NCBI GenBank assembly: GCA_964412195.1
Contig: CAYPNP010000046.1
Location: forward strand, 1-19,254
Length of the DNA: 19,254 bases
Direction: 5' to 3'
From: CAYPNP01 sp964412195
Lineage (GTDB): Bacteria; Acidobacteriota; JAAYUB01
The translations under genes and the position numbers were made by a program. Below, in pieces: positions 13,514-19,254 of this stretch (its first letter is position 1; the number at the start of each line of letters is the position of its first letter). The notes under the pieces are model-generated. The model saw nothing but the letters and a program-made list of their open reading frames with translations, searched no databases and had not been told where the DNA came from.

Positions 13514-15004
13514 ATGCACGACGACCAACCCCTGCGAATGAGCGACGAACTCCCCGACGATCCCGACCAGATCCGGCGGATGGGCGAGGAGTTCCTGGAG
13601 CGGATCCTGGACTTCTGGCGCGGCACGGCCGACCGGCCGGTCCACCCCGGCTCCTCGCCCGCGGACTTCGAGGCCCTCGGACGGATCGGCATCCCAGCCC
13701 AGGGCCGGCCCCTGGCCGAGATCCTGGACGACCTGGCCCGCCACGTCCTGCCGGGCCTGACGCAGGTGGCCTCGCCGCGCTACCTGGGCATGATGAACCC
13801 GCCCCCCGCCCTGGTGGCGGTGTTCGCCGAGAGCCTCGCCGCTGCGCTCAACCAGAACTGCGCCCTGTGGCACCAGAGCCCCGCCGGCGCGGAGCTGGAG
13901 AAGTCCGTCAACCGGTGGCTTCTCCGGCTGGCCGGCCTCGACCCGGAGAGCGCCTTCGGGATCCTGGTCAATGGCGGCTCCATGGCCAACATCACCGCCC
14001 TGAAGCTGGCCCGGGACCATGCGGCGGGCCCCGGCGTGCGCGCGGAGGGCGTCCGCGGCCTGCCCCCGGGCGCCGTCTACATTTCCGAGGAGGGCCACTA
14101 CTCCTTCGAGAAGGGCATGGACCTGGTCGGCCTGGGCACCGACGGCCTCCGGCGGGTCCCAGTGGACGGGCAGTTCCGCATCGAGGTCCCGCGGCTTCGC
14201 GAAATGATCGCCGACGACGTCCGCCGGGGCGTCCGCCCCGTCGCCGTCATCGGGATCGCCGGCACCACCAACACCGGCAGCATCGACCCGCTGGCGGCGC
14301 TAGCCGACGTCGCCGCCGAGCACGGCGCGTGGTTCCACGTGGACGCGGCCTACGGCGGGGCGGCCCTGCTCCTGCCCGAATACGCCGCGGCGCTGGCCGG
14401 CCTCGCGCGCGCCGACTCCGTCACCGTCGATCCCCACAAGTGGCTGTTCATCCCCTACGAGTGTGCGGCGCTGCTCGTGCGCGACGGCGGGCGGCTCCGC
14501 GACGCCTTTAGCACCCGCCCGTCCTACTACCTGGAGCAGGGCGATGCCGGCCGGACCAACTTTTTCGAGTACGGCCTGCAGGGGTCCCGCAGCCTGAAAG
14601 CCCTCAAGGTCTGGATCACCTTCCAGTTCTTCGGCCTCGACTACTATCGGACGATCATCCGGAGGAACATCGCCTTCGCCGGCTGGCTGCACGGGCGCCT
14701 CGCCGGCGAGCCCGATTTTGAGGCCTTCCACCGGCCGGAGCTGGGCATCGCCTGCTTCCGGGCCCGCCCCTCCGCCGGCCGCCCGGGGGCCGCCGCCTGC
14801 GGAGCGGAGCGGCTGGACGAGATGAACCGGCGGATCCACCGCCGCATCGAGATGGAGGGCCGGTTCTGGATTTCCATCACCCGGCTGCACCGCCGCGACG
14901 TGGCGCTGCGGGTCAATTTCATGAACTACCAGACCCGGGCCGAGCACGTCGAGGAACTTGCCGCCACCCTGATCCGTATGAAGGACGAGGAGCTTGCGCG
15001 ATGA
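13514..15004 (+). CDS. Pyridoxal-phosphate-dependent group II amino-acid decarboxylase
   Basis: The 496-residue protein belongs to fold-type I group II decarboxylases (aromatic amino acid, glutamate and related). Visible are the LVNGGSMANITALKLARD phosphate-binding block, the PLP-stacking His195 in SEEGHYSFEKG, AGTTNTGSIDPL, the pyridine-N-binding Asp277 in WFHVDAAYGGAAL and the Schiff-base Lys309 in TVDPHKWLFIPYECAALLV. The flexible loop region STRPSYYLEQGDAGRTNFF carries Tyr residues, as in true decarboxylases, but substrate cannot be decided from sequence; tyrosine, tryptophan, phenylalanine, glutamate or 2,4-diaminobutyrate remain possible. The start with AGGAAGG is preferred over a GTG 10 codons upstream, which overlaps the -10 box. 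It heads a three-gene operon and overlaps the next gene by four bases. Confidence 0.92.
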   Translation: MHDDQPLRMSDELPDDPDQIRRMGEEFLERILDFWRGTADRPVHPGSSPADFEALGRIGIPAQGRPLAEILDDLARHVLPGLTQVASPRYLGMMNPPPALVAVFAESLAAALNQNCALWHQSPAGAELEKSVNRWLLRLAGLDPESAFGILVNGGSMANITALKLARDHAAGPGVRAEGVRGLPPGAVYISEEGHYSFEKGMDLVGLGTDGLRRVPVDGQFRIEVPRLREMIADDVRRGVRPVAVIGIAGTTNTGSIDPLAALADVAAEHGAWFHVDAAYGGAALLLPEYAAALAGLARADSVTVDPHKWLFIPYECAALLVRDGGRLRDAFSTRPSYYLEQGDAGRTNFFEYGLQGSRSLKALKVWITFQFFGLDYYRTIIRRNIAFAGWLHGRLAGEPDFEAFHRPELGIACFRARPSAGRPGAAACGAERLDEMNRRIHRRIEMEGRFWISITRLHRRDVALRVNFMNYQTRAEHVEELAATLIRMKDEELAR

Positions 15005-15582
15005 ACCGACGCCTTTGGATCCCCATCCTCCTGCTCGCCGCCTGCGCCGGCGCACCGGCCGCGCAGGTGGGGGTGATCTCGGTCGAGCCGGCGGAGAAGG
15101 CCGACCCCAAATGCCAGGTCTACATCGGGCCGGAGATCGTGCTCACCTTCAGCCTCGACGTCCACGACCAGCCCTTCCTGAACGTCATCAACTACACCGA
15201 CCAGGAGGTGGTCGTGCAGGCCGAGAAGATGACCTTCCTCCTCACCGACGGCCGGCGGGTCCACCCCTCCCTCCTCAAGATCAGCACGGCCATCCAGGAG
15301 GACTTCATCCTGCGGGCCTACTTCAGCATCCACCCGCACGGGAACTTCCACTTCCAGATGGCCGGGCTGGAAGACTGCCTGGACAAGATCGACCGTCTGG
15401 AGGTGGAGATCCACCCCTACCGGTACAAGCTGGACCGGGTGCGGCGGGACTTCTTCGACATCCTCATCGACCGGCTGGAGAAGATCAGCCTGGATGAAAC
15501 CTCCGTCTCCAGGGCCTTCCGCAAGCTGGACATCCCCCTGAAGGGCACCCGGGAGCGGAAGGAGGCTCCCCTCACCCCATGA
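15001..15582 (+). CDS. Probable lipoprotein of unknown function
   Basis: The 193-residue protein starts MNRRLWIPILLLAACAGAP: a short basic N-terminus, a hydrophobic core and a lipobox LAAC with Cys15. It is therefore likely lipidated and tethered in the periplasm or outer membrane; cleavage by signal peptidase I further on is a less likely option. The mature region is rich in beta strands (EIVLTFSLDVHDQPFLNVIN, EVVVQAEKMTFLLTDGRRV) and ends with a charged helix (RVRRDFFDILIDRLEKISLD). I recognise no named family. Its ATG overlaps the decarboxylase stop as ATGA and its own stop overlaps the phosphatase start in the same way, so the three are translated as one coupled unit. Why a lipoprotein sits between two cytoplasmic enzymes is unclear. 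Confidence 0.82.
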   Translation: MNRRLWIPILLLAACAGAPAAQVGVISVEPAEKADPKCQVYIGPEIVLTFSLDVHDQPFLNVINYTDQEVVVQAEKMTFLLTDGRRVHPSLLKISTAIQEDFILRAYFSIHPHGNFHFQMAGLEDCLDKIDRLEVEIHPYRYKLDRVRRDFFDILIDRLEKISLDETSVSRAFRKLDIPLKGTRERKEAPLTP

Positions 15583-16241
15583 GCATCCGCGGACTCGTCT
15601 TCGACCTGGACGGCACCTTGGTGGATTCGCTGGACGACATCACGTTCCACCTCAACCACGCCCTGGCGCTCGCCGGCCTTCCGCCTCGGGACAAGGCCTG
15701 GGCCCGCCGAAACGTCGGGCAGGGAGTGGCCCATCTCGTCCGGCAGGCCCTGGACGGCGCGGCGGAGCGGGACCGGGAGGAGGCGGTGCTCGGCGCCTTC
15801 GTCGCCCGCTACGAGGCCCACCCCTGCGACCGGACCTTCCCCTACCCCGGAGTCCGGGAGGCGCTGGCCGCCTGCCACGCCCGCGGACTGGTCCTGGCCG
15901 TGCTCTCCAACAAGCCCGCCGGCATCACGGTCAAGGTGATCGAGGCCCTCGGAATGGCGAACCTCTTCCGCCACGTGTGGGGGGGCGACTCCTTTCCCGA
16001 GCGGAAGCCCTCCCCCCTGCCGCTGCGCCACTTCCTGGCCGAGACCGGCCTGGCCCCGACGGAGGCGCTCATGGTCGGCGACTCGGCGGCCGACATCCAG
16101 AGCGCCCGGGGTGCGGGGGTGCGCTCCGCCTTCTTCCCCGGCGGCTACGGCCGCCTGGACGGCGACGCTCCGGCGCCCGACTTCATTCTGCCATCCATGA
16201 GTGAGCTGGTTCCGCTGCTGGAGCGGCTGGATCGGAGCTAG
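15579..16241 (+). CDS. gph: HAD-superfamily hydrolase, phosphoglycolate phosphatase-like
   Basis: The 220-residue protein carries all four HAD motifs: VFDLDGTLVDS (nucleophile Asp9 and acid/base Asp11), LSNK with Ser110, Lys143 in ERKPSP, and MVGDSAADIQSA with Asp168/Asp172. The helical cap domain lies at about 15-85, the C1 type seen in Gph, PpaX and beta-phosphoglucomutase relatives. Phosphoglycolate phosphatase (salvage of 2-phosphoglycolate made during DNA repair and metabolism) is the best family guess, but HAD substrates are hard to predict; in this operon it could instead act on a phosphorylated metabolite or PLP. It overlaps the upstream gene by four bases. Its TAG stop is the first part of a run of GGGGCTA heptads. 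Confidence 0.88.
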   Translation: MSIRGLVFDLDGTLVDSLDDITFHLNHALALAGLPPRDKAWARRNVGQGVAHLVRQALDGAAERDREEAVLGAFVARYEAHPCDRTFPYPGVREALAACHARGLVLAVLSNKPAGITVKVIEALGMANLFRHVWGGDSFPERKPSPLPLRHFLAETGLAPTEALMVGDSAADIQSARGAGVRSAFFPGGYGRLDGDAPAPDFILPSMSELVPLLERLDRS

Positions 16242-16430
16242 GGGCTAGGGGCTAGGGGCTAGGGGCTCGGGGCTAGAGTCTCGGGAGTTAGGACTCGGGG
16301 ATCGGGGCTGGTAGCTCAGAGTCGGGAGTATGAGGCGGGGCGGGGAATATAGGATCGAAGATCCAAGCCAATAGATCCGATGCTCCGAGTCCGAGACCCG
16401 AGCCCCTAGACCCGAGCCCCTAGTCCCGTG
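16241..16430. repeat. Inverted G-rich heptad arrays between convergent gph and purA
   Basis: Five perfect-period units (GGGGCTA three times, GGGGCTC, GGGGCTA) fill 16241-16275, followed by degenerate units such as GAGTCTC, GGACTC, GGGGATC, GGGGCTG to about 16320. After a looser middle (16330-16383), the complementary arm at 16384-16430 carries CCGAGTCCGAGACCCGAGCC and CCTAGACCCGAGCCCCTAG. Both genes' TAG stops lie in the arrays. Each transcript would read GGGG-N3 runs after its stop, and the two arms can pair into one long imperfect hairpin. A role as a bidirectional transcription barrier is inferred; there is no T-tract. Confidence 0.88.
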
Positions 16431-17724
16431 TTCCCAGGGCCTGCTTGATATAGACCGCCTGCGGATGGACGATGGTCTGGCGGCGCTCCGGGCCGGTGGA
16501 GATCATCCCGATCTCGACCCCCAGGAACTCCTCGATGAACGCGACGTACCGGCGGGCCGCTTCCGGTAGGTCTTCCATCCGCTGGAGCCCGGCGGTTTGG
16601 GCCTGCCAGCCCGGCAGGATCTGGTAGACGGGCTCCGCGGCCTGCAGGACTTCCACGTCGTCGGGAAAAGTCTCCAGGAGACCGCCCCGGTAGCGGTAAC
16701 CGGTGCAGACGGGGATCTCCGGGAACGGATCCAGCACGTCCAGCTTGGTCATGAGCAGGGAGTGGAAGCCGTTGATCCGGACGGAGTAGCGCATCTGGAA
16801 GAGGTCCAGCCAGCCGCACCGGCGCGGGCGGCCGGTGCTGGCGCCGAACTCCCCGCCGCGCTGGCGCAGCAGGTGGCCGTCGTCGTCGTGCAGCTCGGTG
16901 CGGAACGGCCCCGCGCCGACGCGGGTGGTGTAGGCCTTCATGATGCCCACCACCAGGCCGAGGCGGTGGGGCGGCACGCCCGTGCCGACGGCGGCGCCGC
17001 CGGCCGTGGCGTGGGAGCTGGTGACGAAGGGGTAGGTGCCGAACTCCACGTCCAGCATGGTCCCCTGGGCGCCCTCCATGATCACCCGGCGGCCCTCGTC
17101 GAGCCAGCGGTTCAGAAGCAGCGAGGTGTCCGTCACGAACTCCGCCATCCGGCCGCAGGCCTGGAAGAATTCCTCCCACTCGGCCTCCGGCGGCGCGGGG
17201 ACGGCCGGGCCGATCTGCCGCTTGAGCTCCAGGAACCCTTCGCACTGCCGGCGCAGCGCGGCGCTGTCCCGGGTCAGGCCGGCCCGGATGCCGTTGCGGA
17301 AGTACTTGTCGCCGTACGCCGGCCCGATGCCGCGCAGGGTGGTGCCGATGGCGCTGACGCCGCGGCCGGCCTCGTCGGCCTTCTCCACCGCGCGGTGCCA
17401 GGGCAGGATCAGCTGCGCCCGGTCGCTGACGAAGAGGCGGCCGGCCACGTCGATCCCCAGCGTCTTGAGGAAATCAACCTCGCGGAGGAGGGCAGCCGGG
17501 TCCACCACCAGGCCGTTGCCGATCACGCACATCTTGCGCGGGTGGAGGATTCCCGACGGGATCAGGTGGAGGACGTACTTGGCGTCACCGACGATGACGG
17601 TGTGGCCGGCGTTGTGGCCGCCCTGGTAGCGGGCCACGACGTCGTAGTGCTCGGTGAAGATGTCGACGAACTTGCCCTTGCCCTCGTCCCCCCACTGGGC
17701 CCCCACGATCACGAGGTTGCTCAT
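16420..17724 (-). CDS. purA: Adenylosuccinate synthetase
   Basis: PurA uses GTP and aspartate to convert IMP to adenylosuccinate, the first committed step to AMP. The 434 residues include the GTP loop WGDEGKGK with catalytic Asp13, GGHNAGHT with His41, the IMP-binding GTTLRGIGPAYGDKYFRNGI, EGAQGTMLDVEFGTYPFVTS, TTRVGAGPFRTEL and GASTGRPRRCGWLDL. The ATG at 17724 gives MSNLVIVGAQWGDEGKGK, the usual family N-terminus; a GTG three codons earlier (17733), with GGA upstream, is possible. It lies 24 nt downstream of trxA on the same strand and probably shares its transcript. The TAG stop falls inside a GGGGCTC heptad, and no T-rich terminator follows. Confidence 0.97.
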   Translation of the reverse strand: MSNLVIVGAQWGDEGKGKFVDIFTEHYDVVARYQGGHNAGHTVIVGDAKYVLHLIPSGILHPRKMCVIGNGLVVDPAALLREVDFLKTLGIDVAGRLFVSDRAQLILPWHRAVEKADEAGRGVSAIGTTLRGIGPAYGDKYFRNGIRAGLTRDSAALRRQCEGFLELKRQIGPAVPAPPEAEWEEFFQACGRMAEFVTDTSLLLNRWLDEGRRVIMEGAQGTMLDVEFGTYPFVTSSHATAGGAAVGTGVPPHRLGLVVGIMKAYTTRVGAGPFRTELHDDDGHLLRQRGGEFGASTGRPRRCGWLDLFQMRYSVRINGFHSLLMTKLDVLDPFPEIPVCTGYRYRGGLLETFPDDVEVLQAAEPVYQILPGWQAQTAGLQRMEDLPEAARRYVAFIEEFLGVEIGMISTGPERRQTIVHPQAVYIKQALGTRD

Positions 17725-17748
17725 TGCGTTCACGGGTTGTCCGGCGGA

Positions 17749-18075
17749 TTACAGGTGCTTGTCGAGCAGGCGGGCGATGGCGTCCCGGGAGGAGGCGCCC
17801 ACCATCTGGTCCACCACGGCCCCGCCCTTGAAGATCAGCAGGGTGGGGATGCTGCGGATGCTGAAGCGGTCGGCCACCTGGAAGCTCTCGTCCACGTTGA
17901 CCTTGCCGATCTTGGCCCGGCCGGCGTAATCCTTCGCGAGCTGGTCGATGACCGGGGCCACCATCCGGCAGGGGCCGCACCAGGGCGCCCAGAAATCCAC
18001 CAGGACGGGGATCGGGGACTCCAGGACTTCCTTCTGGAAGGTGGCATCGGTGAATTGCAGGGTGTTCTCCCCCAT
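17749..18075 (-). CDS. trxA: Thioredoxin
   Basis: The 108-residue protein is a classical thioredoxin, a cytoplasmic dithiol reductant kept reduced by thioredoxin reductase. It has VLVDFWAPWCGPCRMVAPVI with Cys33 and Cys36, the buried Asp (Asp27), the cis-proline motif RSIPTLLIF (Pro77) and the C-terminal GG plus helix. The ATG at 18075 is preceded by GGAGGAG at good spacing; the frame stays open far upstream because of high GC, but that extension has no thioredoxin-like sequence. It leads a trxA-purA pair, with a strong promoter and a palindrome upstream. Confidence 0.96.
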   Translation of the reverse strand: MGENTLQFTDATFQKEVLESPIPVLVDFWAPWCGPCRMVAPVIDQLAKDYAGRAKIGKVNVDESFQVADRFSIRSIPTLLIFKGGAVVDQMVGASSRDAIARLLDKHL

Positions 18076-18119
18076 CGTCTCCTCCAAGGCTTGAAATGCG
18101 AACCCCGAAACAAGGCGGC

Positions 18120-18148
18120 ATTGTACCCAAACGGCCGCCCGTTTGCAA
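18120..18148 (-). promoter_or_regulatory. trxA promoter with palindrome in its spacer
   Basis: Leftwards, TTGCAA (18148-18143), an exact 17-nt spacer and TACAAT (18125-18120) form a good sigma70 promoter about 45 nt before the trxA ATG. Most of the spacer is occupied by a perfect inverted repeat, CAAACGG-CCGC-CCGTTTG (18128-18145). A protein bound there would block polymerase directly, so a redox- or stress-responsive repressor or MerR-like activator is conceivable; binding is inferred. Confidence 0.6.
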
Positions 18149-18250
18149 GGGCCGGCCCATTGGATGCGGCCGGACGGAATAATGGTCAGGATTTTCCTCC
18201 CCGCGCCGCCGGTCCCGCCCAATTTCTCCCTTCCGCCGCGGGGCCGGATC

Positions 18251-18259
18251 TGGTACAAA
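18251..18259 (+). promoter_or_regulatory. Possible extended -10 of the rsmA promoter
   Basis: TGGTACAAA reads as an extended -10 (TG, one base, TACAAA). The start of transcription would fall on or within a base or two of the ATG at 18266, which has no Shine-Dalgarno sequence. No convincing -35 is seen at 17 nt. Confidence 0.35.
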
Positions 18260-18265
18260 GCAGCC

Positions 18266-19099
18266 ATGACCGCGCGCATCCCCCCGAAGAAATCGCTCGG
18301 GCAGCATTTCCTGGCCGACCGGAACATCCTGGCCGGGATCCTCGACCTGCTCGGCCTGGAGGCCGGGCAGGAGGTGGTGGAGATCGGCCCCGGCCCCGGC
18401 GGCCTGACCCGAGCGCTGCTGGAGCGCGGCTGCCGGGTGCTGGCCGTGGAAATCGACCCGCGCTGCGGCCAGGCGCTCCGGGCGGAACTGGGCGGCGAGC
18501 CGGGCTTCCGGCTGGTCCAGGCCGACGCGCTGACGGCGGACTTCCCCGCCCTCCTGCGGGAGGCCGGTTTCCACCCGCCGGTGACGGTGGCGGGCAACTT
18601 CCCCTACAACGTCGGCACGGCGCTGCTGCGGCGGATCCTCCCCCAGCGGGAGTGGGTGCGGCGGGTCGGCGGGCTGCTGCAGGACGAGGTGGTCGGGCGC
18701 CTGGCGGCCCAGCCCGCCACGCCCGCGTACGGCTACCTGACCCTGTACGCCTGGTATTTCGCGGCCACGTCCGCCGGGGCGCTGGTCCGCCCGGGATCGT
18801 TCCGCCCCCCGCCGAAGGTGCTGTCGCGGACGTTCCGCTCGGACGTCCGCCCCGCCCCGCTCCTGCCTCCCGAGGCGGAGGCGCGCTACCTGGAACTCGT
18901 CTCGGCCGCCTTCGCCGCGCCGCGCAAGACGCTGGCCAACAACCTGCGCCGGGCGGGGTGGCCTTCCCAGCCGCTGCAAGACTTCCTCTCCGGGCGCGGG
19001 CTGCCCGCCGACGCCCGCCCCGCCGCCCTCGCGCCGGAGGACTACCTGGAGCTCGCCCGGCTGTCCCTGCCTGCGGCGGCCGGTGCCGGCCGGAGTTGA
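18266..19099 (+). CDS. rsmA: 16S rRNA dimethyladenosine transferase (RsmA/KsgA)
   Basis: RsmA dimethylates two adjacent adenines near the 3' end of 16S rRNA late in 30S assembly. The 277 residues begin with the family signature MTARIPPKKSLGQHFLADRN, followed by the SAM-binding EIGPGPGGLTRALLERG (39-55), VEID (61-64) and QADAL (85-89). The catalytic motif is NFPYNV (111-116), where most members have NLPYN; the Leu-to-Phe change is mild. SFRPPPKVLSRTF (178-190) and the C-terminal helical domain are present. The ATG at 18266 matches the family N-terminus, while the open frame further upstream is non-homologous. It is divergent from trxA and followed by a kinase gene in the same direction. Confidence 0.96.
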   Translation: MTARIPPKKSLGQHFLADRNILAGILDLLGLEAGQEVVEIGPGPGGLTRALLERGCRVLAVEIDPRCGQALRAELGGEPGFRLVQADALTADFPALLREAGFHPPVTVAGNFPYNVGTALLRRILPQREWVRRVGGLLQDEVVGRLAAQPATPAYGYLTLYAWYFAATSAGALVRPGSFRPPPKVLSRTFRSDVRPAPLLPPEAEARYLELVSAAFAAPRKTLANNLRRAGWPSQPLQDFLSGRGLPADARPAALAPEDYLELARLSLPAAAGAGRS

Positions 19100-19138
19100 C
19101 ATCACTGCAACGGCCTCCCAAATCGGCGATTTTTAAGA

Positions 19139-19144
19139 TATAAT
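19139..19144 (+). promoter_or_regulatory. -10 box before the right-edge kinase gene
   Basis: A perfect TATAAT in an AT-rich patch lies about 58 nt before the kinase ATG; the -35 (TCCCAA at 17 nt) is poor. A TTGACA overlapping the rsmA stop (19096-19101) is 37 nt away and cannot pair with it. Between them, AAATC-GGC-GATTT (19120-19132) plus TT is at best a weak terminator for rsmA. Confidence 0.4.
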
Positions 19145-19201
19145 TAGGCCAACATACCGATCACGGCCGGGCAACCTTTTTTCAACCAGGCAGGGGGTCC
19201 C

Positions 19202-19254
19202 ATGATCGGGCGGACCGTATCCCACTACCGGATCGTCGGGCGGCTCGGGGCGGG
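19202..19254 (+). CDS. Start of a Ser/Thr protein kinase (cut by window edge)
   Basis: Only 17 complete codons are present: MIGRTVSHYRIVGRLGA, with the following GG indicating another Gly. This is the standard opening of a PknB-type bacterial Ser/Thr kinase: a short leader, HYRI, then the beginning of the G-x-G-x-x-G ATP loop. AGGGGG four bases before the ATG supports the start. In Acidobacteriota such kinases often carry C-terminal TPR, WD40 or TolB-like sensor regions, but nothing beyond the edge can be seen. It is not obviously related to the hybrid kinase at the left edge, which has a different N-terminus. Confidence 0.75.
   Translation, partial: MIGRTVSHYRIVGRLGA

Noticed and set aside
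18143..18265. 41-codon N-terminal extension of rsmA
   Set aside because: The family N-terminus (KKSLGQHFL) follows directly from the ATG at 18266, and the extension overlaps the trxA promoter.
18076..18597. N-terminal extension of the thioredoxin frame to 282 residues
   Set aside because: The extra part lies antisense to rsmA and upstream of the promoter and GGAGGAG site. The 108-residue form has the normal thioredoxin length.
16597..19143. Open frame of about 848 codons on the plus strand running across purA, trxA and rsmA
   Set aside because: It is antisense to purA and trxA and out of frame with rsmA, all of which carry full family signatures. It is a GC-bias artefact.

Overview
The window looks like chromosomal DNA from a GC-rich Gram-negative bacterium. 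An outer membrane is implied by a secreted murein transglycosylase with LysM repeats and a probable lipoprotein. Both edges carry eukaryote-type Ser/Thr kinase genes, and the right-hand one opens in a style (MIGRTVSHYRIVGRLGAG) common in Acidobacteriota. I therefore favour an uncultured Acidobacteriota-like lineage, but this is an inference from style and not a phylogenetic result. I see no phage, IS element, CRISPR array, tRNA or rRNA.

Layout. 1-2864 (-): a very large hybrid kinase, cut by the window edge, with an N-terminal receiver domain that has lost its phospho-acceptor Asp. 2946-4457 (-): rarA. 4515-4714: a mosaic of 7- and 9-nt repeats. 4712-5518 (-): a TrmH/SpoU rRNA methyltransferase, divergent from accA at 5598-6548 (+). 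6547-6921: repeat-filled gap. 6922-9051 (+): an MltD-type lytic transglycosylase, closed by a good intrinsic terminator. 9121-9252: repeats. 9232-12060 (-): a divergent UvrA-family ATPase, sharing a back-to-back promoter with a two-gene envelope unit (12131-13145, +). 13146-13513: repeats and a promoter. 13514-16241 (+): a tightly overlapping operon of PLP decarboxylase, lipoprotein and HAD phosphatase. 16241-16430: inverted G-rich heptad repeats between convergent genes. 16420-18075 (-): trxA-purA. 18266-19099 (+): rsmA. 19202 to the edge (+): start of another Ser/Thr kinase.

The genes are mostly housekeeping (DNA repair and fork maintenance, rRNA methylation, fatty-acid and purine synthesis, redox, cell wall), with a signalling gene at each edge. 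The proteins are fairly ordinary. The unusual part is the intergenic DNA. Almost every non-operonic gap is built from short tandem repeats, chiefly of period 7. At five gene 3' ends (trmH, accA, uvrA, gph, purA) the stop codon itself lies inside a heptad unit, although the heptad sequence differs between sites. A composite element made of heptads, a CGATTA/CGAGCA hexamer array and a GCGTCTCTGCGTG phrase recurs about four times in both orientations. Between gph and purA the heptads are GGGG-N3 units that could form G-quadruplexes in both convergent transcripts and also pair into one long hairpin. This recurring 3'-end repeat system is the best candidate here for something undescribed.
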